NCBI GenBank assembly: GCA_014896455.1
Contig: JADBKJ010000018.1
Location: forward strand, 1 to 54,362
Direction: 5' to 3'
Length of the DNA: 54,362 nucleotides
From: Thermoanaerobacter sp.
Lineage (GTDB): Bacteria; Bacillota; Thermoanaerobacteria; Thermoanaerobacterales; Thermoanaerobacteraceae
A program made the position numbers and the translations under genes. The first letter of the stretch is position 1, and every line of letters begins with the position of its first letter. This document shows, piece by piece, positions 1 to 6,508 of the stretch. The notes beneath the pieces are model-generated. The model saw only the letters and a program-made list of their open reading frames with translations, did not search any database and was not told the origin of the DNA.

Positions 1-2
1 GA

Positions 3-104
3 GGCGATAGATATAAAAAATATTTTGAAAAAGAGAAAGACAATAGGTTCACCGAGGATGTTTTAATCCTATCAAGATATATGAGATCCTGTTTTGGAGA
101 ATAA
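3..104 (+). pseudogene. C-terminal end of an unidentified protein (partial or fragment)
   Basis: A frame open from the window edge encodes about 33 residues rich in Lys, Glu and Arg, ending ...ILSRYMRSCFGE and a TAA stop. The composition is protein-like and the other frames close early, so this is probably the tail of a gene that begins outside the window or was truncated. No family can be named. It is followed by ~100 bp of non-coding DNA and then a hairpin terminator. Confidence 0.35.
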
Positions 105-218
105 AACGCAGGAGCTTAAATTTTGTTCTGTCAAATAGACTTAATCCTTAAATCGAGTGTTAATTGTAATAATTTTGTAACCTAATTAAGAACTTTTTAA
201 ACTTTGTCAACAAACTGT

Positions 219-246
219 AAAATGCGGGAAACCGCATTTTTTTATT
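219..246 (+). terminator. Intrinsic terminator with GAAA loop
   Basis: AAATGCGG (220-227), loop GAAA, CCGCATTT (232-239), then a T-rich run. The 18 bases just before it (200-217, AACTTTGTCAACAAACTG) are the exact reverse complement of the left end of the fold-back repeats at 1323 and 2800. The same motif flanks other hairpins in this region. Confidence 0.75.
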
Positions 247-261
247 TATTTTGCATAAGAT

Positions 262-475
262 ATAATAAGAAAAGGAGGATAAATATTTGAGATTATCGGC
301 GCCTGGTTAAGTATTATTTCAGTTGTACCTACATGGTCAAAATGGGCAGATAAAACTAATGCGTTATTTTGCTACTGCCTCTATTTTTTCCAACAACGTT
401 ATCGTTTTTATTTCTTGCTGTAATTTGCTTTCTATAACTGTGAGGCTGTTAAATGGGACTTTGGATTTTTAATAA
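262..475 (+). pseudogene. Frameshifted small membrane-protein fossil (tentative)
   Basis: A TATAAT-like box and an AAGGAGGATAAA ribosome site are followed by a hydrophobic reading frame (EIIGAWLSIISVVPTWSKWA) without a canonical start. After about 28 codons the sensible reading moves to another frame (FATASIFSNNVIVFIS) and stops near 475. This pattern suggests a small membrane protein with a lost start and one frameshift. The family is not recognised. Confidence 0.25.
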
Positions 476-559
476 ATCATATACCTTTTAATTTAGTTAA
501 GGTATAGTTTCTTTTGTTCTTGCATTCTTTGTAAAATTATTTTCTATTAAAACCAACTT

Positions 560-800
560 AGCTACCATAAACTTTCACCAATATTTTTCTATCCTCAGAA
601 CAACCGCTTTTCTTTTAAAGGGTCATTTATATCAAACGTTATAGGGCAGTTTAACATAATATCGTTTACGGGATTGTTTTCAAGATAATCTATTCCGTAT
701 AATAGTTCCTTTTGTTGCCATCTTTAAATTTTACACATTCATAACATGTACCTGCTTTTTCTCATCAAATACAGGTTGTTTATATTCATATAAATTAATT
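560..800 (-). pseudogene. Decayed unidentified gene, several frameshifts
   Basis: Read on the minus strand, protein-like pieces appear in different frames: YEYKQPVFDEKKQVHV, then YECVKFKDGNK, then NDIMLNCPITFDINDP, then VLRIEKYW and a stop. The order and composition fit one gene broken by small indels. I do not recognise the family. The rest of 476-848 shows no other supportable feature. Confidence 0.3.
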
Positions 801-848
801 CCGGGCGTCACGCTGGCTCATGCTAACTCTTTAAATATTGATTTAAAA

Positions 849-1235
849 TTATTCAACTTGAACAGAATGGCTTAAAAGGCTAAAGGGTAGAGATATTAAC
901 CTTAAAATTACCCATAAGGCAATGAAATATAAAAAGACATTCACATAGTATTTACCTGAAGCTAATTTTTCGGTATAGTATGAAAGCTTAATAGCATTAT
1001 TCCCAAATACAAGCCATAACAAAAAAGCTACTTTTGTCAAAAAAGAAGTTATGTAAATCAATCGATTTACTTTGTGATACTTTTGCGCTTTTGATATTTC
1101 TGAAGGGGAAAAATATTTGTAGACTTCATGAGATATATTTCCTGGGAATAATGTATAATAAAGGTATAAAACAGAAAATATTGTGGCAATTAATATAAGT
1201 ATTAGCCATAATTTATTGAATTTTATAAAAACCAT
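849..1235 (-). pseudogene. Truncated M48-family (Ste24/CAAX-type) peptidase, N-terminal membrane domain only
   Basis: The product of about 128 residues has an N-terminal membrane segment (residues ~8-25), then YFSPSEISKAQKYHKVNRL and further membrane segments, ending ...LRLISLPFSLLSHSVQVE. This matches the N-terminal part of M48 membrane peptidases, where the 'SP.EI.(K/R)A..YH...R' stretch precedes the catalytic domain. The zinc-binding HExxH and all later parts are missing, so the protein should be inactive. I chose the ATG at 1235 because the AAAGGA site lies just upstream; a GTG at 1253 is possible. A TATAAT box lies ~35 bp upstream on this strand. Confidence 0.6.
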
Positions 1236-1322
1236 AGTCTTCAATCCTTTCACAAAGTTTTACTTAACAATATTATATCTCATTGGAGGAAAAAATAGTT
1301 ATGCAAATAAAATTATTTGCTT

Positions 1323-1585
1323 CAGTTTGTTGACAAAGTTAAAAAATATTCAAAGGAGATATTTTGCATCGTCGCTCCGATGTTCCAAAGCGACAAAACT
1401 AAACTCGACTTTCGGGTTCCGGCAGGGTACCCCGTCAGGCGACGTCCTGTCTCAGGTGCCCGCCTCCGCCCTCCTTGGCTTCGGCCCTGCCTCCACCCTC
1501 AGTCTCGCTAAGTTTTGTTGCCGCTTTGTCACAAGTCGCTCCGATCGCAAAATATCTCCTTTACGAAAGTTTGTCTACAGTCTGA
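1323..1585. repeat. GC-rich fold-back repeat, copy 1
   Basis: This ~263-bp unit is nearly identical to 2800-3060. Its ends are inverted: AAAGGAGATATTTTGC (1352-1367) pairs with GCAAAATATCTCCTTT (1547-1562), and CAAAGCGA.CAAAACT pairs with AAGTTTTGTTGCCGCTTTG further in. The outermost CAGTTTGTTGACAAAGTT faces TTTGTCTACAGTCTGA as an imperfect inverted repeat. The core is visibly GC-rich against AT-rich flanks. It begins a few codons into a short frame (ATG at 1301, good SD), as if inserted in a gene start. Open frames across it differ between copies and are not likely genes. Confidence 0.85.
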
Positions 1586-1613
1586 AAGTCAGTCATTATT
1601 GGCTGACTTTTTT
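1585..1613 (+). terminator. Hairpin terminator abutting repeat copy 1
   Basis: AAAGTCAG (1585-1592) and CTGACTTT (1603-1610) flank a 10-base loop, followed by T's. It directly adjoins the repeat's TTTGTCTACAGTCTGA end, the same arrangement as at copy 2. Confidence 0.7.
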
Positions 1614-1751
1614 GCTGTGATTTTATATTTTTTTAATAATTAATTAATAATTTGTTACAAATTGGACATAAAAACTGATATAATTTATGATATAATCTAT
1701 ATTGACAAAATGTGACGTGTGAACAGAGTATTTTTAATATGGGGGATCGAT

Positions 1752-1928
1752 ATGGAAAATAATGCAAATTTAAAGCGAAGTGAAAGGAGAAAGCATAAAA
1801 GAAAAAATGAAAACAACAGTACCATTAGAAATATATTAAAATTTTTAGGATATGCAATATTGATTTATTCTTTTGTGAACCACAAAATTAATTCTTCACA
1901 GACCTACTTAAATGCATCATTGTTATAG
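1752..1928 (+). CDS. Short membrane protein, probably a truncated gene
   Basis: The start at 1752 follows a GGGGGATCGAT ribosome site and gives 58 residues. It has a charged Lys/Arg-rich N-terminus (residues 1-28) and one hydrophobic segment (about 31-46, ILKFLGYAILIYSFV), and ends soon after. This layout resembles the first part of a single-pass envelope protein whose outer domain has been lost; the next ~500 bp hold an argH fossil on the other strand. No family can be assigned. Confidence 0.4.
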   Translation: MENNANLKRSERRKHKRKNENNSTIRNILKFLGYAILIYSFVNHKINSSQTYLNASLL

Positions 1929-2436
1929 GAGGCGAAGCTTAAAAATTCTATTACAAAGTCTCTATCGCTTACACCATCAATGCTGTTTAAGGATTATATC
2001 ATCAAACCCTAAAAGAGATGCCACATATTTTCTATCAATATCAAATGTGGTACCCGCAAACGCGCCAGGGCCTAAGAAGGGCGTTACGTACTAAAACTCT
2101 TTTCATCTATCATCGAAACCTTGACAAGATACTCTTTTAAACACTTGTTTCAACATAGGCAAGAAGATGATGGCCCAAAGTCACAGGCTGTGTGCCACTC
2201 TGTAAATGTGTATATCCCGGCATAATCTTCTTTATAAGTTTCAGCCATTTCTTTTAAGGTATCTATAAGTTTTTATTAAATCCTCTTTTATTTTGTATAT
2301 CTGCATAAAATATAATACTTAATAAAGCCTTTCATCTGTCGCAACTTGGTCGTTTCGGCTGCCTGTGTGATTTACGCCCTACATCGCCTTATTTTCTCTA
2401 CAAGCCTTTCTACATAGGATGGAACATCTTCTAGAA
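1915..2436 (-). pseudogene. argH: argH (argininosuccinate lyase) fossil
   Basis: On the minus strand, pieces of argininosuccinate lyase occur in the right order but different frames. They are an EDVPSYVERLVEKI segment, a degraded HTGRSRNDQVATD-type signature, a [17 protein letters not shown] piece, an eroded [14 protein letters not shown] motif, then [21 protein letters not shown] and GVSDRDFVIEFLSFASYNND. These cover roughly residues 90-240 of a ~440-residue enzyme. Many indels and stops rule out function. The 5' end is joined at about 2436 to the start of pstC, showing that a deletion fused two unrelated fossils. Confidence 0.75.
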
Positions 2437-2615
2437 AACAAAAACTCTTTTATCGATATGCCATCTTTTATAAAAGTAGAAAGGCCTTTAGATGTCACAA
2501 ATAAAAATAGTGAAACAGTAATAATTATTAACAATAAAGCAGAGATGAAAACGATAACTCTTCCAAATACGTCAGCCGCTTTTCGCTTACTTTCATATTT
2601 TTTATCAACTGTCAT
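2437..2615 (-). pseudogene. pstC: pstC (phosphate ABC permease) N-terminal fossil
   Basis: The start at 2615 has GGGGG six bases upstream. About 58 residues remain: a charged cytosolic head, one membrane segment (VIVFISALLLIIITVSLFLF), then VTSKGLSTFIKDG and KEFLFS. This fits the beginning of PstC, including the GL..F..DG...EFLF region. Real similarity ends at ~2437, where the frame passes into argH-derived sequence, so this is the first fifth of the permease. The Pho box upstream supports the identification. Confidence 0.65.
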
Positions 2616-2689
2616 ATCCATCCCCCGTTTGAGAAATCTAAAGACAATAATCACACTCATTTCATGATAACAACTTAAAAAAAAATATT

Positions 2690-2729
2690 CATTAAATCTA
2701 TGTTAAATTTATGTTAAATCTCTGTTAAA
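2690..2729 (-). promoter_or_regulatory. Pho box: four TTTAACA-type repeats at 11-bp spacing
   Basis: On the minus strand TTTAACA occurs at 2723-2729, 2712-2718 and 2701-2707, and TTTAATG at 2690-2696, each exactly 11 bp apart. PhoP boxes in Bacillus are TTAACA-like direct repeats with 11-bp periodicity, so this is a textbook match. It lies about 75 bp upstream of the pstC start. Confidence 0.75.
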
Positions 2730-2773
2730 TTTATTCGTTTTTTACAAATCCCATTATTTCTCAATTTAAAAAT

Positions 2774-2795
2774 GAGCTGGAAAATAAATCAGCTC
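2774..2795 (-). terminator. Hairpin terminator beside repeat copy 2 (minus strand)
   Basis: GAGCTG (2774-2779) pairs with CAGCTC (2790-2795), and on the minus strand T's follow. CAGTTTGTTGACAAAGTT (2800-2817), read on the minus strand as AACTTTGTCAACAAACTG, immediately precedes the hairpin, as at 200-246. Confidence 0.6.
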
Positions 2796-2799
2796 CTTT

Positions 2800-3060
2800 C
2801 AGTTTGTTGACAAAGTTAAAAAATATTCAAAGGAGATATTTTGCATCGTCGCTCCGATGTTCCAAAGCGACAAAACTAAACTCGACTTTCGGGCTCTGGC
2901 AGGGTACCCCGTCAGGCAACGTCCTGTCTTAGTGCCCGCCTCCGCCCTCCTTGGCTTCGGCCCTGCCTCCACCCTCAGTCTCGCTAAGTTTTGTTACCGC
3001 TTTGTACAAGTCGCTCCTTATGCAAAATATCTCCTTTACGAAAGTTTGTCTACAGTCTGA
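2800..3060. repeat. GC-rich fold-back repeat, copy 2
   Basis: Second copy of the unit at 1323-1585, same orientation, with scattered substitutions and small deletions in the core. The arms AAAGGAGATATTTTGC (2829-2844) and GCAAAATATCTCCTTT (3022-3037) are intact. Both ends abut hairpins (2774-2795 and 3061-3090). Confidence 0.85.
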
Positions 3061-3090
3061 GGGTCAGTTCTTTGTTAAAAGAACTGACCC
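3061..3090. terminator. Perfect hairpin next to repeat copy 2
   Basis: GGGTCAGTTCTTT (3061-3073) and its complement AAAGAACTGACCC, with a short loop, form a strong hairpin between the repeat end and the 3' end of the anti-sigma gene. No long T-run follows on either strand, so termination is plausible but not certain. Confidence 0.5.
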
Positions 3091-3102
3091 CATATTTAAG
3101 TG

Positions 3103-4200
3103 TTATTTTACAGGCAATTTTACTTCAAATTTACTGGATTTGATATTTATATATGCAGTATCGGGGCTGACAGGAGAGAATTTTATTAATCTAGGATAGG
3201 CTTTGTCTTTTTCTACTTTGCCATTTATATCAAAAAGATTATACTCTGCTTCCCACTTAAGGATATTGCCTTTATCGTCAGTTACAGTCCATAGACTTGG
3301 CTGCATATATTGATATTCGTCTGTGTATTCGTACCAACCTACTACAGGGTCTTGTGGTGCTTCAATTTCTATGCTGGTGGAAAAGGGTGAAAGAATTATT
3401 TTATTAAATTTGATTTCACCTAATTTGTCATTGATTACAATTTTTGATTCGAGTATTTTTAAATCTACTTTAGTTTTGGAGGCAGGAATTGTAAAATTAA
3501 AATTCCAATTGCCTTTAATAGGGTGTCTATTTGTTCCTTCATAAAAAGTTATTTCTCTTATGTTTATTTTTACATCTATAGAAGAAGGAATTTTATCAAG
3601 ATATCCTCGTACAAGTTCATATTTCGCTACCGCTACAAAAGTGCTGTCTTCAGTTAAAATTCCTGAAACGGTATTGCTACCAGCAGATAATTTTTCATCA
3701 TTTATTGTGGCTTCAGCAGTGCTATCAATGAAGATTTGATCTTTTTTGATTTTTTGAGAAATATTTTCACCTTTTATTGTATATCCTACTACCAATCTGG
3801 AACCATCGAAAGCTGCTTCATTTAATGTCACTTCAATACTTTTGGAAGTTTGAGAGGCACCTATTCCTACAGCATATTTTTGATAATCGGCTTTTTCAAC
3901 ACCAATATTTGACAAATACTCAAATACTGATTTAATCACAGGGATGTTTTTCCCTATGGCAGGGTTTATTATCCCTATTGTCAGTGCTCCTATAACTAAC
4001 AATGAAGCTACTTTTAGAAATGTCCTTTCAGCAATTTTCTTAGGAGCATTCTTTTTTATCATTTCATTTTCTCCTTTCCTTTCTTTTATCATATTTAGGG
4101 TATTTTCTATTCTTTTATGAAAGTTTTCAGGCACTTCAATATTGCTCTTTTGTAAAAGGTCACGTATTTGTCTGTCAAATTTTCGATTCATAGGACACAT
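3103..4200 (-). CDS. Anti-sigma factor, DUF4179-type membrane protein
   Basis: The 365-residue protein has a cytosolic N-terminal region of about 70 residues, one membrane segment (FLKVASLLVIGALTIGII, about 62-80) and a long extracytoplasmic part. The NPAIGKNIP..KSVFEYL stretch after the membrane span is typical of DUF4179 proteins, and the outer part is beta-rich. Proteins of this type follow ECF sigma genes and hold the sigma factor at the membrane. The gene overlaps the 3' end of the sigma gene by 26 bp, which suggests translational coupling. A GGAGG site sits just upstream of the chosen ATG; a second ATG three codons later is possible. The signal sensed is unknown. Confidence 0.75.
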   Translation of the reverse strand: MCPMNRKFDRQIRDLLQKSNIEVPENFHKRIENTLNMIKERKGENEMIKKNAPKKIAERTFLKVASLLVIGALTIGIINPAIGKNIPVIKSVFEYLSNIGVEKADYQKYAVGIGASQTSKSIEVTLNEAAFDGSRLVVGYTIKGENISQKIKKDQIFIDSTAEATINDEKLSAGSNTVSGILTEDSTFVAVAKYELVRGYLDKIPSSIDVKINIREITFYEGTNRHPIKGNWNFNFTIPASKTKVDLKILESKIVINDKLGEIKFNKIILSPFSTSIEIEAPQDPVVGWYEYTDEYQYMQPSLWTVTDDKGNILKWEAEYNLFDINGKVEKDKAYPRLIKFSPVSPDTAYINIKSSKFEVKLPVK

Positions 4201-4708
4201 CTACCCCCTCCAAACTTAATATTTCTCTCATTCGCTTTCGTGCCCTTGAAAGTCGTGACTTTACAGTACCCGCCGGAATATCCAATATTTTAGAAATTTC
4301 TTTGACTGGCATGTCTTGTAAATAATACATTACCACTATTACTTTTAAATCACCTTCTAATTTGTTCAACACTTGATACAATTCTGTGTTATTGTATTCT
4401 TCCTGGGATATAGGAATATCAGGGAAGTCATCTACTGTTATTACTCTTTTCTGGAGGCGTTTTATTTGGTAGCAATTGTTTACTAAAATTTTCATAAGCC
4501 ATGTTTTAAAATACTTTGGATGCTTTAATTGAGAAATAGATTCATAAGCTTTTAGTACAGTTTCAGATACGGCATCAGCACAGTCATTGTCGTCCTGCAA
4601 TATGCTTTTTGCCACTATATACATGTCTTTTTCAAAATGGTATATGAGTTTTGCAAAGGAGGACTTGTCTCCTTGCTTAGCTTTCTTTACTTCTTGTACG
4701 ATTTCCAA
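4175..4708 (-). CDS. ECF-family RNA polymerase sigma factor
   Basis: The 177-residue protein has the two-domain ECF layout. Region 2 (about 10-80) includes DADNDCADAVSETVLKAY-like core-binding sequence and the TWLMKILVNNCY helix. Region 4 (about 115-165) includes DMPVKEISKILDIPAGTVKSRL, the helix-turn-helix that reads the -35 element. It directs RNA polymerase to a small regulon, presumably including its own operon, and is controlled by the downstream anti-sigma protein. The start follows an AGGAGGTGTAAG site. A perfect palindrome (4739-4752) lies ~35 bp upstream. Confidence 0.88.
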   Translation of the reverse strand: MEIVQEVKKAKQGDKSSFAKLIYHFEKDMYIVAKSILQDDNDCADAVSETVLKAYESISQLKHPKYFKTWLMKILVNNCYQIKRLQKRVITVDDFPDIPISQEEYNNTELYQVLNKLEGDLKVIVVMYYLQDMPVKEISKILDIPAGTVKSRLSRARKRMREILSLEGVDVSYESKI

Positions 4709-4738
4709 TCTTACACCTCCTATTTTGCGATGAGATGA

Positions 4739-4752
4739 GTCATCCGGATGAC
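4739..4752. promoter_or_regulatory. 14-bp perfect palindrome upstream of the sigma gene
   Basis: GTCATCCGGATGAC is a perfect palindrome located ~35 bp before the sigma-factor start, with GAG/CTC extending it imperfectly. It could be an operator or a small hairpin in the leader. I cannot assign a protein to it. Confidence 0.4.
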
Positions 4753-4855
4753 CTTCTCACTTTATAGATGATTGTGGAAGGAGTTTGGTTCTCGGATAAG
4801 ATTATATCTTGTCGGATAAATGATTGTTTTTATAAGGATACAAGTATACATATTT

Positions 4856-4925
4856 TCAGACGAAGGGACGGTTCCCTTTGTCTGATTCTTAGATTTCAGA
4901 CAAAAGGAACCGTCCCCTTTGTTTG
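4856..4925. repeat. Tandem GGGACGGTTCC-type palindromic repeat
   Basis: Two adjacent palindromic units, AGACGAAGGGACGGTTCC... and AGACAAAAGGAACCGTCCCC..., are inverted relative to each other and separated by about 10 bases. The AAGGGACGGTTCC(C/T)TTTGTC sequence is, from general knowledge, a widespread extragenic palindrome in clostridia. Open frames crossing it on both strands are artefacts. Confidence 0.6.
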
Positions 4926-4994
4926 TGTAAGTGCTAACCAAGGGGGGTAAATCTACTTTTTTGCGAAGCATAGGTTTGGAAAAGACAGCCCTTA

Positions 4995-5393
4995 TCAATA
5001 CTCTTTTAATCTTTCATCAACTTGTGCAATTAAAGAAAAATCTTTATCATCGTGTAACAAATATAAATTATTTTCAATGGCTGTTTCTGCTATAAGTAAA
5101 TCTATAGTGCTGCGAATAGTGATTCCTTTTTTCTTACACTTGGAATACAATTTTGCAGCGTTTTCATAAGATTTGGTGCCATATTTTAGGTCATAGAATT
5201 TTTGTGTGGCTAAATATTCTTTAATTAAGTTAAATTCATTTTCAGTTTTTGCTCCTTGTAATAATTCTTGATAGATAAAATTGTTTATTCCAAAGGGGAT
5301 ATTATTCTGTATTATTTCTTCAAATTTTTTTACTTTTTCATTTTCTATGCCTTTCAGAAAAGATATTAGAACAGATGTATCTACCAAAATCAT
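4995..5393 (-). CDS. vapC: VapC-type PIN-domain toxin
   Basis: The 132-residue PIN domain has the acidic residues expected of the RNase active site: D5 in MILVDTSVLISFLKG, a Glu near residue 43 (QELLQGA), D99 (RSTIDLLIAETA) and D116-D117 (LLHDDKDFSLIA). VapC toxins cleave tRNA or rRNA when released from their antitoxin. The start overlaps the stop of the VapB gene by 4 bp, the usual antitoxin-first operon. Length is normal for the family. The RNA target cannot be deduced. Confidence 0.85.
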   Translation of the reverse strand: MILVDTSVLISFLKGIENEKVKKFEEIIQNNIPFGINNFIYQELLQGAKTENEFNLIKEYLATQKFYDLKYGTKSYENAAKLYSKCKKKGITIRSTIDLLIAETAIENNLYLLHDDKDFSLIAQVDERLKEY

Positions 5394-5590
5394 TTGCCTT
5401 CCCTCATTTTTTTGTAATCATAATTTTCATCAAACTGTATTTTTCCTTTTATCTCCATTAAATTTTTTCTTCTGCGATTTTCTACAAATTCTTTTAAAGC
5501 CAAATTGACAACTTCTTTTTTAGTTTTTAATCCTGAGATTTTTAACGCTTCTTTGATGAGATTTTCATCTATGACTATATTTGTTCTCAT
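5390..5590 (-). CDS. vapB: VapB-type antitoxin
   Basis: The 66-residue protein starts MRTNIVIDENLIKEALKISG, the ribbon-helix-helix pattern of the VapB family that begins MRTN(I/V)(V/I)(I/L)D. KTKKEVVNLALKEFVENRRR forms the second helix, and the acidic/aromatic tail (FDENYDYKKMREGK) would wrap the toxin. I chose the ATG at 5590, behind the AGGAGGTG site, over an ATG three codons upstream. The palindrome at 5608-5623 is the likely autoregulatory operator. Confidence 0.85.
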   Translation of the reverse strand: MRTNIVIDENLIKEALKISGLKTKKEVVNLALKEFVENRRRKNLMEIKGKIQFDENYDYKKMREGK

Positions 5591-5607
5591 CACGTACACC
5601 TCCTAAT

Positions 5608-5623
5608 GTGTATTGTAATACAC
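5608..5623. promoter_or_regulatory. Palindromic operator of the vapBC operon
   Basis: GTGTATT-GT-AATACAC has perfect 7-bp arms, lies 17 bp upstream of the vapB start and overlaps the expected -10 region. VapBC complexes usually repress their own promoter at such sites. Confidence 0.6.
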
Positions 5624-5778
5624 TTAATCTTTTAAGTCAAGGGAGAATGGAATTTTATATTTCTTAAATAAAAATTTATACTGTAACCATTTTGTAATCA
5701 AAACTTAATAGTTTTTTAATAAATTTTAACATTTAATGGGTTACAATGGGAAAGGAAGAAGGAGATGGGAGGGAAAAG

Positions 5779-6099
5779 ATGAGTTGGCTTGAAAAATTTT
5801 TCAAATTGGCAGTTATTCTATTTGTCTTAATTAATTTGTTATCTGGTTGTTCTTATATTCTTAAAGATGATAAGGATTTAATCAAAAATACAATTGAGAG
5901 ATTTTACGATACACAGTATAAAGCTTACTTGAAAATGGAGTGTATAGATATAACCCCCTATTTATATATGTCGAGAATACAGAATCAGAATAAAGTTACA
6001 GCATTAAAGGAATTAACTTTTAGAAGAAAATATACTGCTGAAAAAGGGTATGGATATGTAGAAAAAAGACGTTTTCCTTTAGAATTTAAATGTTTTTAA
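5779..6099 (+). pseudogene. Truncated lipoprotein (N-terminal part)
   Basis: The start at 5779 lies behind a GGGAGGG site. The 106-residue product has a lipoprotein signal (FKLAVILFVLINLLSGC, lipidation at the Cys) and then an alpha-helical segment, DLIKNTIERFYDTQYKAYL. Segments of this kind begin several clostridial extracytoplasmic proteins, including ones with a C-terminal amidase-like domain. The frame ends abruptly at EFKCF and the following AT-rich DNA has no coding signal, so the C-terminal domain seems lost. The exact parent family is uncertain. Confidence 0.5.
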
Positions 6100-6184
6100 A
6101 AATTATTTCTTTTTTTGATTTTATTTTATCAATTTTATCAATACATTCCTTAAAATTGGCTTTTCTCATTATAAATTCACCTAA

Positions 6185-6255
6185 TAAGAATAATTATCAA
6201 TATTGTTGGAATCAGGAGAATAATTGAAATATAATTAAGAAAACAGGATAGGGTA
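6185..6255 (+). promoter_or_regulatory. Promoter with Fur/PerR-like box, duplicate A (apparently orphan)
   Basis: TAAGAATAATTATCAATA (6185-6202; reverse complement resembles TGATAAT-n-ATTATCA) precedes TTGGAA (6206-6211), an 18-bp spacer and TATAAT (6230-6235), then AAGAAAACAGGATAG. The same arrangement recurs ~191 bp downstream. Nothing codes directly after this copy. The rest of 6100-6508 is AT-rich and empty. Confidence 0.5.
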
Positions 6256-6376
6256 TAGTAAGCAGGGACTATGTGTTGAGAATTAGTAATCTGGCAATAC
6301 CTATTATTTTATCAAAAATCACATAAATAGATAGTATTTCATAAATATGGATTTTCAGATACATATAAATCTTAGA

Positions 6377-6446
6377 TAAGAACAATTATCAATACTATTG
6401 TGTTTAAGTTTTAAGTGAGATATAATTAAGAAAACAGGATAGAGTA
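6377..6446 (+). promoter_or_regulatory. Promoter with Fur/PerR-like box, duplicate B (in front of phosphoglycerate mutase)
   Basis: TAAGAACAATTATCAATA (6377-6394), TTGTGT (6398-6403), a 17-bp spacer, TATAAT (6421-6426), then AAGAAAACAGGATAG as in copy A. It should drive the mutase gene at 6509. The Fur/PerR-like dyad is imperfect, so iron or peroxide control is a suggestion only; ferritin lies next downstream. Confidence 0.55.
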
Positions 6447-6508
6447 TGTAAACACAGAAAATCTTTGTATAAATTTTTGATATATAATATGTGAAAGGTG
6501 GGAAAAGT

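Noticed and set aside
1183-1620. Plus-strand frames of 145 and 64 residues across repeat copy 1 (and 67/82 residues across copy 2)
   Set aside because: They cross a fold-back repeat, differ between the copies through frameshifts, and lack ribosome sites. The translations are products of the repeat, not conserved proteins.
1912-2094. Plus-strand frame of 60 residues
   Set aside because: It is antisense to the argH fossil, whose ordered similarity explains the sequence.
4762-4998. Frames on both strands over the GGGACGGTTCC palindromes
   Set aside because: Both exist only because the palindromic repeat is open in several frames; there is no SD and no conserved protein feature.
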